From a virus, in the IMG/VR virus record IMGVR_UViG_3300031603_000008, positions 1 to 48,904 of that record: a stretch of DNA of 48,904 nucleotides. One strand, given 5' to 3'. Below the pieces are notes generated by a model that had not been told where the DNA came from, did no database searches, and saw only the letters and a program-made list of their open reading frames with translations. The position numbers and the translations under genes are program-made. Positions 40,930 to 48,904 of this stretch are shown here, piece after piece (position 1 is the stretch's first letter; every line of letters begins with the position of its first letter).

Positions 40930-42841
40930 TAAAGATAACTATCCAGACATGAGCAAAAGTAAAGTAATAAGCTTAGATATAGAAACGTATGACCCATCCT
41001 TGAAGGAGATGGGCTCAGGTGTATACAGATCAACACCTCTTGACTTCTTAAATGGCTTTGGTTATATCCTAGGTGTGTCCTTTGTAGATGAGTTTGGAAA
41101 TAAAGGATACTACGACTTAGGCCACTATGATTGTTCAGAGGAACTAAGAGTAAAGAATCTTGAGTACATTAAACAAACACTGTCTACAGATGCAGTCAAG
41201 ATAGGTGCTAACTTACAGTATGACATTGACTGGTTAGAGAATTGGGCAATGATACCTGTTAATGGAGACATCATTGATATGCAAGTTGCAGAAGCATTGC
41301 TTGATGAAAATCAAAGGCATTATAACTTAGACTTTATGGGCAAGAAATACTTTGGTTCAAGAGGAGGTAAAGCAAAGGACAAGTTAGACAAGTTTTGTTT
41401 TGAGAATGGCTTAAAGGGTGATGTAAGAAAACACTTATGGAAAATGCCTTACTACTTAGTAGAGGAGTATGCTATACAGGATGTTGACCTACCTATGGCT
41501 ATATGGAAGATACAAGAACCTATACTTGTTGAACAAGAACTTAATAAACTTATGAGACTTGAGTGTGATCTTATACGAGTCTTAATAAAGATGAAGAAGA
41601 CAGGTGTAAGAATAGACAGTGCTCTTAGGGATAAGAGTGGTAATGAGCTAGAAGCAATAGTAACTAAGACACATTCTGATTTACAAACACAGTTAGGGAT
41701 GGATTTTAACTTTAACAGTACAAAACATCTTGCAGTGATAATGGATATAAACGGAATACCTTATCCATATACTGCACCATCCAAGACTTATCCTAATGGA
41801 CAACCATCCGTTAAGAGAGAGTTCTTGATTATGATAAGTAAGGGCACTGTTCAGGATGTGGATGGAAACTTTATAACTGATCCTGTAAAAATGAAGATTG
41901 GTTCAGACTTAGCAAACTTAAGAAGAGCTGAGAAAGTATTAAAGACCTTTATAAGAGGTAGTCTAACTAAGTTTATAACTAAAGGAAGTTTGATACACTG
42001 CCAGTTCTACCCTACATCCACAGATGATTATGGCACTAAGTCTGGTAGATTCTCTAGTGCTACACCAAACTTACAACAAATACCTTCACCCTCCAGAGAT
42101 GCGTATTATGGCAACATAGCTAGATCGCCTTTTGTTCCATTTGAAGATTGTATGTGGGGCAAGCTGGATTACTCTCAGGTAGAGTATAGATTTATGGCTC
42201 ACTTTGCAAAGGGTGATGGTGCAGACGAAGTAAGAAGAAGATACAATGATGATCCTAACACAGATTATCATAGGTACATACAGGACTTAACAGGATTAGA
42301 TAGGTCACATGCTAAGACTGTAAACTTTGGTGTAGCCTTTGGTATGGGAGCAACTAAAATGGCTAAAGAGAATCAGTGGGACTTGGACTTTTGTTATAAT
42401 GTACTCAATACATACCATGAAAATGCACCTTTTGTTAAGAGTACTATTAACGCTGTAAGTCATATAGCGAAAAAGAGAGGCTACATTAAGACTTACTTAA
42501 ATAGAAGAGCAAGACTTCTTGATCCTAACTTGGCATATACTATGTACAACAGACTTGTTCAAGGATCTGCTGCTGACTTAATGAAACTTGCTATGTACAA
42601 AGTGTTGGAAGCAGGTATACTTGATGTGCTACATCTACACTTAACTGTACATGATGAACTGGACTTTTCAGTACCAAGAACAAAGGAGGCAGCGGAAGCT
42701 TTTATTGAGACTAAGCATATTATGGAGACTTGCATGACATTGAGAGTACCTATAATAGCTGATATGGAACTAGGCACTAATTGGGCTAATGTAGAAGAAG
42801 TAAATAACAAAGAACATCTGTATAAGATGTTAGGAGTGTAA
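40922..42841 (+). CDS. DNA polymerase, family A
   Basis: 639 residues. Proofreading exonuclease: SLDIETYDP (D19, E21) and IGANLQYDIDWLENW. Polymerase: motif A KLDYSQVEYRF, motif B RSHAKTVNFGVAFGMG and motif C LTVHDELDF are intact. No 5'-3' nuclease domain. It replicates the phage genome. Start overlaps the HNH gene by eight bases behind AGGAG. Confidence 0.95.
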   Translation: MSNKDNYPDMSKSKVISLDIETYDPSLKEMGSGVYRSTPLDFLNGFGYILGVSFVDEFGNKGYYDLGHYDCSEELRVKNLEYIKQTLSTDAVKIGANLQYDIDWLENWAMIPVNGDIIDMQVAEALLDENQRHYNLDFMGKKYFGSRGGKAKDKLDKFCFENGLKGDVRKHLWKMPYYLVEEYAIQDVDLPMAIWKIQEPILVEQELNKLMRLECDLIRVLIKMKKTGVRIDSALRDKSGNELEAIVTKTHSDLQTQLGMDFNFNSTKHLAVIMDINGIPYPYTAPSKTYPNGQPSVKREFLIMISKGTVQDVDGNFITDPVKMKIGSDLANLRRAEKVLKTFIRGSLTKFITKGSLIHCQFYPTSTDDYGTKSGRFSSATPNLQQIPSPSRDAYYGNIARSPFVPFEDCMWGKLDYSQVEYRFMAHFAKGDGADEVRRRYNDDPNTDYHRYIQDLTGLDRSHAKTVNFGVAFGMGATKMAKENQWDLDFCYNVLNTYHENAPFVKSTINAVSHIAKKRGYIKTYLNRRARLLDPNLAYTMYNRLVQGSAADLMKLAMYKVLEAGILDVLHLHLTVHDELDFSVPRTKEAAEAFIETKHIMETCMTLRVPIIADMELGTNWANVEEVNNKEHLYKMLGV

Positions 42842-42842
42842 C

Positions 42843-43058
42843 ATGGAAGAAGCTAGAGGACTATACAAGAAGTATGAGGTAACAAAGTTAGAAGGTGTAA
42901 CCGAAGAGATAGCAGATTACTTCGTACTAAGACTTGACAAAGATCAACATGCAAGAAATGCAGCTTTTACTTATGCAATAAGTGTAACCTTAGACAATCC
43001 AGAGTTGAGTTTAGAGTTAATGAAGAGAGTAGAATCATATGAAGAGGAGAATGTATAA
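42843..43058 (+). CDS. Small acidic hypothetical protein
   Basis: 71 residues, helical (GVTEEIADYFVLRLDKDQHA...). One base after the polymerase stop and one-base overlap with the SSB start. Possibly a replication accessory factor by position only. Confidence 0.55.
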   Translation: MEEARGLYKKYEVTKLEGVTEEIADYFVLRLDKDQHARNAAFTYAISVTLDNPELSLELMKRVESYEEENV

Positions 43059-43456
43059 TGTCAGAAGATATGAATATGTGGAATGGTATAGGAAGAGCAA
43101 CAAAAGATTCTGTAGTAACTGTTACAGGTGGAGGGCTTACAATATGCAAGTTTAGCATTGCAGTTAATGGATATAAAGCAGATGAAGTATCCTTCTTTAA
43201 CTGTGTTATGTTTGGCAAGTTTGCAGAAGGAGTAGGTAAGTACATAACACAAGGTAAACGTATGGCTATAGGTGCAAAGCTAAAACAAGACAAGTGGATA
43301 GACAAAGCAACAGGCCAAAATAGGTACAGTGTAAGCTTGATGGTTAGCACTTTACAACTACTAGATGGGGGGACATCCTCACCAAGTCAACAAGCAAACA
43401 ACAAACCAATGTTTGAGGCTGTACATACAGAGTTTGATGAAGATGTAGTATTTTAA
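43058..43456 (+). CDS. ssb: Single-stranded DNA-binding protein
   Basis: 132 residues. OB-fold pattern of bacterial SSB: WNGIGRATKD, LTICKFSIAVNG, SFFNCVMFGKFAEGVGKYIT and KQDKWIDKATGQNRYSVSLM. The Gln/Asn-rich linker and the acidic tail EFDEDVVF are typical. It is distinct from the other ssDNA-binding candidate at 32915. It coats ssDNA at the fork. Confidence 0.9.
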   Translation: MSEDMNMWNGIGRATKDSVVTVTGGGLTICKFSIAVNGYKADEVSFFNCVMFGKFAEGVGKYITQGKRMAIGAKLKQDKWIDKATGQNRYSVSLMVSTLQLLDGGTSSPSQQANNKPMFEAVHTEFDEDVVF

Positions 43457-43467
43457 AGGAGACAACT

Positions 43468-43971
43468 GTGATTTCAAAGGGACTAAAATCATCTGAGGTA
43501 GCTAGTATTCTGGGCTGTTCAAGAGCTACAGTAGTAGTGCTAAAAGGAACTATGGGCTACTTAAAGGGAAGAAATATACTTGAGAGTGACCTAGATAGAG
43601 CAAAAGAAGTATATGCTAAATGGTTAGAAAGGAAGAAGCAAAGAAACTCTATATCATTTCACAAGGATCACTTTGATGAAGCAGTAAAGATAATTAAGGA
43701 AGAAGGTTGTATAGAGAAGCATAGACTACTTAAAATATTCAATACTACTAATATAGCTGCTGTTAATAGCTACTTTGATAAGACAGAAAATTATCTGTAT
43801 GATGAACCAATAAGTGTTGTACCTACAAATGAGAATTGTCGAAGAACACAATCAAGTGTATACAATCTTGTGAGTGAGTACTACAAGAGAGTAGATGAGG
43901 AAAATGCACTAATAGGGATAGGTCGTCCACCTAAGAATGGGCACATAAGAACTAATGCAAGAGGAGTATAG
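43468..43971 (+). CDS. Helix-turn-helix protein
   Basis: 167 residues, GTG start with AAAGGAG upstream. LKSSEVASILGCSRATVVVL is a clear helix-turn-helix at the N-terminus. The remainder is basic and helical. Could be a transcription regulator near the end of the early unit. Its last codons hold the ribosome site for the next gene. Confidence 0.6.
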   Translation: MISKGLKSSEVASILGCSRATVVVLKGTMGYLKGRNILESDLDRAKEVYAKWLERKKQRNSISFHKDHFDEAVKIIKEEGCIEKHRLLKIFNTTNIAAVNSYFDKTENYLYDEPISVVPTNENCRRTQSSVYNLVSEYYKRVDEENALIGIGRPPKNGHIRTNARGV

Positions 43972-43972
43972 C

Positions 43973-44374
43973 TTGATTGAATCTAAAATGAGTGCAAAGC
44001 TTAAGCAACTATTTCCATACATAATGTTTCAAAATATTGAGACTTCCACAGGTGTAGGAGTACCAGACATTATATACAGTCATGCAGATACACAAGGGTG
44101 GATAGAACTTAAAGAGTTATCAAGAAGACCTGTAAATATGTTTACTGTTCCGTGGAGGCCAGGTCAACTAGCTTGGTATACCAACTACACACGTAAATAC
44201 AAAAGTGCTAGTCCTTACTTATTAGTACTTACTATACAGGACTCTTGGTATTTTATAACTGATATTAAGGAAAAGTATTCTATGGTAGAGGTAGTTAGAT
44301 TTTATGTAGGGGATACAAAGGACTTGGCACACACAAAAGATACTATATTGCATGTGCTTTTTCCTACTAATTAA
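43973..44374 (+). CDS. PD-(D/E)XK nuclease (VRR-NUC-like)
   Basis: 133 residues from TTG 43973, six bases after GAGGAG; ATG 43955 is an alternative. TGVGVPDIIYSHADTQGWIE then LKE gives the PD...E-x-K nuclease core, and RPGQLAWYTNYTRK adds the Q-motif, as in VRR-NUC or Holliday-junction-resolving phage nucleases. Likely resolves branched DNA before packaging. Last gene of the early unit. Confidence 0.7.
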   Translation: MIESKMSAKLKQLFPYIMFQNIETSTGVGVPDIIYSHADTQGWIELKELSRRPVNMFTVPWRPGQLAWYTNYTRKYKSASPYLLVLTIQDSWYFITDIKEKYSMVEVVRFYVGDTKDLAHTKDTILHVLFPTN

Positions 44375-44380
44375 CAAACT

Positions 44381-44413
44381 AAGCCAGAGGGGTTATTCCT
44401 TCTGGCTTTTTAT
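44381..44413 (+). terminator. Terminator between convergent units
   Basis: AAGCCAGAGG (from 44381) pairs with CCTTCTGGCTT (to 44408), about 10-12 pairs with a small TTAT-type loop, followed by TTTTTATA on the plus strand. On the minus strand the end of the last lysis gene lies inside the hairpin and the T run is weak, so it mainly ends early transcription. Confidence 0.85.
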
Positions 44414-44902
44414 ATAGTCATATACTATTTTAGATGTAAGACCTAGCAAAGAAACAATACCCAGACCTAAGCCTAAATTAGTCTTCCATATCTGAGCTTT
44501 CAATTGTTTCTCTAAAAGTTTCAGTAATATCTCTGAGTTGGCCAACGACTCCAACAATAAGTCCATATCTTTTTTCGCCTGATCTAACTGACTCACTAAT
44601 ACTACTAAGTCCTTCTTCAATAGTGTTGCTTCGTTCAGTAAGCTCGTTGCTTCTTTTGACAACTCCTGTAGCTCCACTTTCAATTGTTTCGCTTCTTGTA
44701 CTAAGACTGGCAACTGTTCGCTCCATTCCATTATGTCCTTCTGAGACATCACTACCAATTGATTGAGCTGACTTAATTTCTGTTCGTATTGCTTCTGTAG
44801 TGTCCAATATTGGTCTAAGCTGGACTCTGCCAATAAAGAACCAGATGAGGCCAACAAGAATAATACCAGTAAGCATACCATAACCAAACTTTTCCATTTC
44901 AT
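44393..44902 (-). CDS. Spanin-like protein, frame A
   Basis: 169 residues. N-terminal signal sequence (K2, K4, then LVMVCLLVLFLLA and an LLAES cleavage-like site), long Leu-rich coiled coil, and a C-terminal membrane helix (LGLGLGIVSLLGL). This is the layout of a single-molecule spanin, though no lipobox cysteine is seen. Its ATG overlaps the stop of the holin-like gene (ATGA), so it can be reached by coupled translation. Most of it overlaps frame B. Confidence 0.65.
   Translation of the reverse strand: MKWKSLVMVCLLVLFLLASSGSLLAESSLDQYWTLQKQYEQKLSQLNQLVVMSQKDIMEWSEQLPVLVQEAKQLKVELQELSKEATSLLNEATLLKKDLVVLVSQLDQAKKDMDLLLESLANSEILLKLLEKQLKAQIWKTNLGLGLGIVSLLGLTSKIVYDYIKSQKE
44478..44897 (-). CDS. 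Spanin-like protein, frame B, overlapping
   Basis: 139 residues from ATG 44897, seven bases after GGGGGAG and five bases after the frame A start. N-terminal membrane helix (MLTGIILVGLIWFFIG), then a coiled coil rich in Glu, Ser and Arg (ERTVASLSTRSETIESGATG) to the end, the layout of an inner-membrane spanin. The whole frame lies inside frame A in another register. An upstream GTG at 44921 is in frame but has no site. Confidence 0.6.
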   Translation of the reverse strand: MEKFGYGMLTGIILVGLIWFFIGRVQLRPILDTTEAIRTEIKSAQSIGSDVSEGHNGMERTVASLSTRSETIESGATGVVKRSNELTERSNTIEEGLSSISESVRSGEKRYGLIVGVVGQLRDITETFRETIESSDMED

Positions 44903-45111
44903 TTCTCCCCCAACTTAGCACCTATAGTCTTAGCAATATTGCCTGTAATATTAACACCAAAATAGGCCATAAGTATCCACCAATATTCTTCCGGTGCATC
45001 TATTCCTTTAAACACAATTGTAGTAGCAATACATACTACTAACAACTTCTTGGGTATAACTTTGTTAAAGAAAAAGTCTACACCCTTACCAAACTCTGTT
45101 AGCTTACTCAT
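44899..45111 (-). CDS. Holin-like small membrane protein
   Basis: 70 residues with two membrane segments (KKLLVVCIATTIVFKG and YWWILMAYFGVNITGNI) and a charged end. It lies between the peptidase and the overlapping spanin-like genes, and overlaps both by four bases. Size and place suggest a holin, which would release the lysis enzyme. No family proof. Confidence 0.55.
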   Translation of the reverse strand: MSKLTEFGKGVDFFFNKVIPKKLLVVCIATTIVFKGIDAPEEYWWILMAYFGVNITGNIAKTIGAKLGEK

Positions 45112-45587
45112 AGTAACCTAGCCTTAACATATCTGTAAGAGGCTATAGTACCAATCCTTGCAGTCTTGCTGCCACCCAGCCAAGGATCAGCTAACACTTT
45201 GTCTGAATCCAAAGCCACCCATACAAAATGACCAACGAACTTTCTACCAATATCAGTAGTACGAGTAAAATAAGCCATCCTATAGTTATGCTTCTCATTC
45301 TTGGACACCTCTTTCATGTGAACTTCAATACCAGTAAAGGCAGAAACTAATTGTATGATGCCTGAAATGTTATTAACAAAACAAGTCTTACTCATATAAG
45401 GTATCTCTTTTCCTTTGGTGTCTATAGTATACGACCTTTGACTTTGAACATACACAGCATTTACTAGCTCGGATGTTATCTGATGTTGTGTAATATCTTG
45501 GTAAAAGTTGAGTGCTGTAATATACTTACAGCCCTCATCTTGTATATTTTGATTATGTTCTGGATCATTCTGGACTAGCTGTCTCAT
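45108..45587 (-). CDS. C39/papain-like cysteine peptidase, candidate endolysin
   Basis: 159 residues. EGCKYITAL (C20), VGHFVWVALD (H120) and LADPWLGG (D134) follow the Cys-His-Asp order of C39-like peptidases. The start MRQLVQNDPEHNQNIQDEGC recalls the DUF261 family known from spirochaete plasmids and prophages; that link is from memory. AAGGAGG site. In the lysis cassette it is the best candidate for the wall-cutting enzyme. Confidence 0.55.
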   Translation of the reverse strand: MRQLVQNDPEHNQNIQDEGCKYITALNFYQDITQHQITSELVNAVYVQSQRSYTIDTKGKEIPYMSKTCFVNNISGIIQLVSAFTGIEVHMKEVSKNEKHNYRMAYFTRTTDIGRKFVGHFVWVALDSDKVLADPWLGGSKTARIGTIASYRYVKARLL

Positions 45588-45596
45588 GTTGCCTCC

Positions 45597-45998
45597 TTAA
45601 AATCCTTTAACTTTACCCCAAATTAGAACACCTTGAATTACAGCATATATGATTGCAGGAGAAAGTAAACCAAGTGCAACAAACACCATATTTATCTTAG
45701 TAGTTATACTAGCATGCTCTCTGTCTTTATTGTATAGCGTAGATATAGAATCTTTGTTACGCTGTACTTCGTGGTTTATAAGACTAATTTCTGCAATTAG
45801 CTTCTCATCCTTTAATTGTTGTTCACGCTTCATATGCACAATCTCCAGCTTCAACAGTTCAGTATTACCTTTCATTTGTCCAGAAGTTTCTTTCGAATTA
45901 AGCTTTATCTCACTTATTTCTTTTTCAATCTCATCTAGCTTACTAAGTATTTGTTTAACATCTTCCTTATTTATTTCCACCTTCAAGTACTCCTTCAT
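45597..45998 (-). CDS. Coiled-coil protein with C-terminal membrane helix
   Basis: 133 residues. Residues 8-100 form a coiled coil (VKQILSKLDEIEKEISEIKL) and residues about 105-128 a membrane helix (MVFVALGLLSPAIIYAVI). This resembles XhlA-type lysis accessory proteins. It overlaps the lipase end by 32 bases. The ATG at 45998 has a weak site; a TTG at 45986 behind AAGGAG is possible. Confidence 0.6.
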   Translation of the reverse strand: MKEYLKVEINKEDVKQILSKLDEIEKEISEIKLNSKETSGQMKGNTELLKLEIVHMKREQQLKDEKLIAEISLINHEVQRNKDSISTLYNKDREHASITTKINMVFVALGLLSPAIIYAVIQGVLIWGKVKGF

Positions 45999-46572
45999 AT
46001 GTAGTATGATCTTTAATACTAAACTTCCAAAACCTTCTCTTGCTTCCTATATGTATTACTTTACCATAATGTCTATACCCAAACAACCAACCAGCTAGTT
46101 TAGTTACTATGTCATTTCCATTCTCTACTCTGGTGAAGTTTACAAATCTTTCTTTAAGATACTTTGAACCCCAAATACTAAAACTCATTGGTGTTCCAAA
46201 TCCTATGCCTACAACATCTTTTGTTACATTATACCAAACATCTTCAAAGTGTCGCTGGGCAAGTGCCGCTCCTTGTGAGTAACCTGACACAGTTACCTTT
46301 TTACCAAGTGCTACAGCTTCACCAACATCCTGCATTATATCATCCTTCACCGCTCTATACTTATTATCAAATCCAGCGTGAACAAAGAACAAGTGTTTCA
46401 TACCCTTGTAAGGAAGCTTCCAGAAAGAGAAGTTCTGTCGCCAGTCAAGCTTGCTACATGACCCCTGAAAAGTAACAGTGATAGAAGAGTCTGTCTCCTC
46501 TATCCTGTACTGCGTGTCTAAAGCTCCATCGATCCAAGGTCCTGCTACTGTGTTATTATAAGTATTATACAT
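45967..46572 (-). CDS. Class 3 lipase/esterase
   Basis: 201 residues from ATG 46572, overlapping the fibre 2 stop by one base (TAATG). VSGYSQGAAL (nucleophile S99), NGNDIV (D154) and KDHTTYE (H189) form the Ser-Asp-His triad in class 3 lipase order, with TFQGS as oxyanion region. No signal peptide. Between fibre 2 and the lysis genes, it could be a virion enzyme attacking surface lipids during entry or act on envelope lipids at lysis. Confidence 0.8.
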   Translation of the reverse strand: MYNTYNNTVAGPWIDGALDTQYRIEETDSSITVTFQGSCSKLDWRQNFSFWKLPYKGMKHLFFVHAGFDNKYRAVKDDIMQDVGEAVALGKKVTVSGYSQGAALAQRHFEDVWYNVTKDVVGIGFGTPMSFSIWGSKYLKERFVNFTRVENGNDIVTKLAGWLFGYRHYGKVIHIGSKRRFWKFSIKDHTTYEGVLEGGNK

Positions 46573-48875
46573 TATGCTATCTTCTCTATGAATACGGCTG
46601 TGTATATTTCTATAACACCGAAAGATGTAGCAACTCCAAAACCATTTATTGTTTTTGTAGTGAGACATCGGTGCTGTATTTCAAATACTTTCGTTCCTGC
46701 AATAGTCACAAGTGCATTAATGATTTTAGCATCGGTCTGTACGTTTTCTGCTCCTGCGGCTCCGTATGCGTTTATCCCAATTATATCATCTGTTGAATCT
46801 GTGATGTTGTATAACTTTATTTTGTGCCAATCAGTCTTTTGAGCTGGGGCGGAAGCTATTACTCTATATGTTCCTGCTGGGAGCGTAATCTGATTAGAAG
46901 ATAAACTTGCTCCTGTTATACTATTTTCTACAACAGTATTAAGAACTCTTGTTCTCCAAGCACCTGCAGTAAAAGCTCCACAAGCCGTTCCACTAGCCTT
47001 CTGATCCTGAACATGAAAAGTAAACCCATTCATATCCTTAACTTCCCACTTATCACCTACAGGAAGTAAAGTAATATCACTTTCACCTTTTAGACCCCAA
47101 GAGGAAGCTGGATTGCCATTTATAGTTTGGCTTGAAACAGTTGTAAAATTAACAACTCCTGCTCCTGCCCCTCTTCGCTTAATAAAATATTCTGTCAACT
47201 GAGTACTTGCATCTGGCAGAGTAAAAGTTTCATCTGTTGCAGTTGTTATGTCGTATACTTTCCTGAACCCTGTATCTGCGTATGTTGCTACTAGGTTTGG
47301 TTTGGTTATTACTACTTTGTAAAAATATGCATCACTAATTATAGATCTATCCTTACCACTACCTTGAGTATTTGATACTATTCCATCTTCTGTTATTAAA
47401 ATGCCATTTATACCTGTTTGTACAACTATTTGGTTAAGACTTCTTTGATACGGCATTAACCCTGTTTCGGTTGCCTGATCTGTAGAAAAATCAACCTCTA
47501 TTACTTTATCTTCATCTTCTACAGTATCTAAAATAATATAAAACTTTACTAATAGGCCTGCTAAACTAGTATTTAGATCATGATTGACTAATAGTTTAGC
47601 ATTAGTCCAATCACTATTAGCAACCCACTCAGTATCATACCTCAAAGCACTAATAGGCTCTCCACTTGTTGTAATATGTTCTGCTTTTATATAGCCGAAA
47701 GTAATAGATGTTTTAGGTCTTGTTTCGTTTGTTGTTCGTGCATCGGGTGAATCGGCAGAATCAAACGTGATAGAAGTTTGTCCCATAGCACCTGCACCAG
47801 CTGTTGCAATATTAGCTAATGCTGTTGATTTTAAAGCACCCGCAGGTCCTGTAGTTCCTCCATATACATCTATTCCACCACCAGTAATCTGTTGACCAGC
47901 ATCATCAAGATAAATCCCTTCTTGTGTTAGTATCCCTACTCCGGTTACCGTAATAGCTCCGGTATTTGCAATTGCTCCTGCTTCTGAGGAGTGATATGTA
48001 ACCGTTGATGCTCCTGTTCTTCTTACAAAAAGTTCTGTTCCAGCTGCCTGATCAGTTCCAGATTTAACCAGAAATAAAGTTCCATTTCTAAACCCTGTAG
48101 GTAAAGTTGCAGTAGTACCACTGACTGATATATCAGGAATACCAGATCTGTTATAAGCTCCCGGAATTGGTGTAGGATAAAATAATAGTGCCTGCGATGA
48201 AAGATCAGTATCTCCTGCTGCAAAGTGCTGTGCATTATACTTATGTCCTATCTTTTCCCATAATATAGGAAAATTAGCTGTACTAATTGCATTGTCAAAG
48301 GCTATTTGTTTTAAGCCTTCTGCCGATCTATCTCCCGATGTAGCTGCCTGTAGAAAATCACCTATTGCTAATTGAGATCCTTGATTTACTGTAGGTTCTG
48401 GTAGGCCAATACTTACATCTAATTCAGTAGCTGATATAGCAACACCAGCTGAAACAATATACTCAGATGTGGCAATAGATCCCTTAACTATTAACTCTGC
48501 TGTGTTACCTAAGAAGTATTGAGTTCCAATAGTTAATCCGGTAAACTCATCAAGTGAACCACTAGACTGTATAGTAACTGCACCGTCAAGTACTGCATCA
48601 TTAGTTGCAAATCCTGAGAGTATAGACTTACCAAGTTCTCTGTTATCACCCAGCATTACTTTTCCATCAGTAAAGAAGAATACTAATTCACCAGCTGAAA
48701 TAGTTTCTCCAGCTATACCAACTACTGTCTCTGTTGTAGCTACACTATTACACGCTAGATCACCATCAGAACTTATACTTGCAACCTGTACTCCATTAGC
48801 TTGAAATAGAATATTCTTCCCTGCACCATCTGCATTTATTGTGATATGATCTGCTGAACTTTTAATTATGCTCAT
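46572..48875 (-). CDS. Tail fibre 2
   Basis: 767 residues, ATG 48875 with AGAGGAG upstream. Short N-terminal part (MSIIKSSADHITINADGAGK), then the domain shared with fibre 1 (residues about 50-306), a middle region, and a YFIKRRGAGAGVVNFTTVSS module homologous to one found before the shared domain in fibre 1. The C-terminus ends NGFGVATSFGVIEIYTAVFI. Long beta-rich fibres like this contact the host. The lipase is translated directly after it. Confidence 0.85.
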   Translation of the reverse strand: MSIIKSSADHITINADGAGKNILFQANGVQVASISSDGDLACNSVATTETVVGIAGETISAGELVFFFTDGKVMLGDNRELGKSILSGFATNDAVLDGAVTIQSSGSLDEFTGLTIGTQYFLGNTAELIVKGSIATSEYIVSAGVAISATELDVSIGLPEPTVNQGSQLAIGDFLQAATSGDRSAEGLKQIAFDNAISTANFPILWEKIGHKYNAQHFAAGDTDLSSQALLFYPTPIPGAYNRSGIPDISVSGTTATLPTGFRNGTLFLVKSGTDQAAGTELFVRRTGASTVTYHSSEAGAIANTGAITVTGVGILTQEGIYLDDAGQQITGGGIDVYGGTTGPAGALKSTALANIATAGAGAMGQTSITFDSADSPDARTTNETRPKTSITFGYIKAEHITTSGEPISALRYDTEWVANSDWTNAKLLVNHDLNTSLAGLLVKFYIILDTVEDEDKVIEVDFSTDQATETGLMPYQRSLNQIVVQTGINGILITEDGIVSNTQGSGKDRSIISDAYFYKVVITKPNLVATYADTGFRKVYDITTATDETFTLPDASTQLTEYFIKRRGAGAGVVNFTTVSSQTINGNPASSWGLKGESDITLLPVGDKWEVKDMNGFTFHVQDQKASGTACGAFTAGAWRTRVLNTVVENSITGASLSSNQITLPAGTYRVIASAPAQKTDWHKIKLYNITDSTDDIIGINAYGAAGAENVQTDAKIINALVTIAGTKVFEIQHRCLTTKTINGFGVATSFGVIEIYTAVFIEKIA
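47957..48728. repeat. Long direct repeat, right copy (fibre 2)
   Basis: Matches 1-772 without gaps, about 97 percent identical. The copy continues to the left here into the fibre 2 C-terminal part, while the left copy is cut by the window edge. Confidence 0.95.
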
Positions 48876-48904
48876 ATTCTATCTCCTCTACTGTTAAATA
48901 AGTA

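Overview
The window is a nearly complete genome of a tailed double-stranded DNA phage, probably a long-tailed siphovirus, with an AT-rich genome. The evidence is a full virion module: both terminase subunits, portal, protease with scaffold, major capsid protein, head-tail connectors, major tail protein, a 1165-residue tape measure protein, tail tip and two large fibres. There is no sheath, integrase, rRNA or full tRNA gene. Strong AGGAG-type ribosome sites, sigma70-like promoters and frequent ATGA or TAATG stop-start overlaps point to a bacterial host. The host cannot be named from the sequence.

The layout is two opposed transcription units. The late unit is on the minus strand. It starts at a promoter near 18834-18863 and runs leftward through terminase, head, tail and fibre 1, which leaves the window at base 1. 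The right end (48875 down to 44393) carries fibre 2 and then a lysis cassette on the same strand: lipase, coiled-coil membrane protein, C39-like peptidase, small holin-like protein, and two overlapping spanin-like frames. The first 772 bases repeat 47957-48728 in collinear fashion. The ends therefore most likely join, with the end of fibre 1 missing because assembly broke in the repeat.

The plus strand carries the early and replication genes. A cluster of small AT-rich genes (20060-22551) ends at a strong terminator. A 1.4 kb repeat-rich control region follows, then a second unit from a promoter at 23935-23963 to a hairpin terminator at 44381-44413. This unit encodes small zinc-ribbon proteins, an M23 peptidase, a GHKL-like ATPase, an SNF2-type helicase, a Csx16-like protein, a putative ssDNA-binding protein, a RecB-like nuclease, an AEP primase, a UvrD-like helicase, a MazG-like protein, a PAPS-reductase-like protein, an HNH-type protein, a family A DNA polymerase, an SSB and a PD-(D/E)XK nuclease.

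The most unusual content is at the RNA level and in overlapping coding. A complete hammerhead ribozyme core lies in one of the few real gaps of the early operon (27249-27332). A tRNA-like acceptor/T-arm minihelix without D or anticodon arms lies in another (33671-33715). Together they could cut the early polycistronic RNA into segments. A Csx16-like gene suggests defence against type III CRISPR signalling. Two membrane-anchored coiled-coil proteins are encoded in different frames of the same 0.4 kb behind one ribosome site. All functional calls are by reading motifs; no searches were run.
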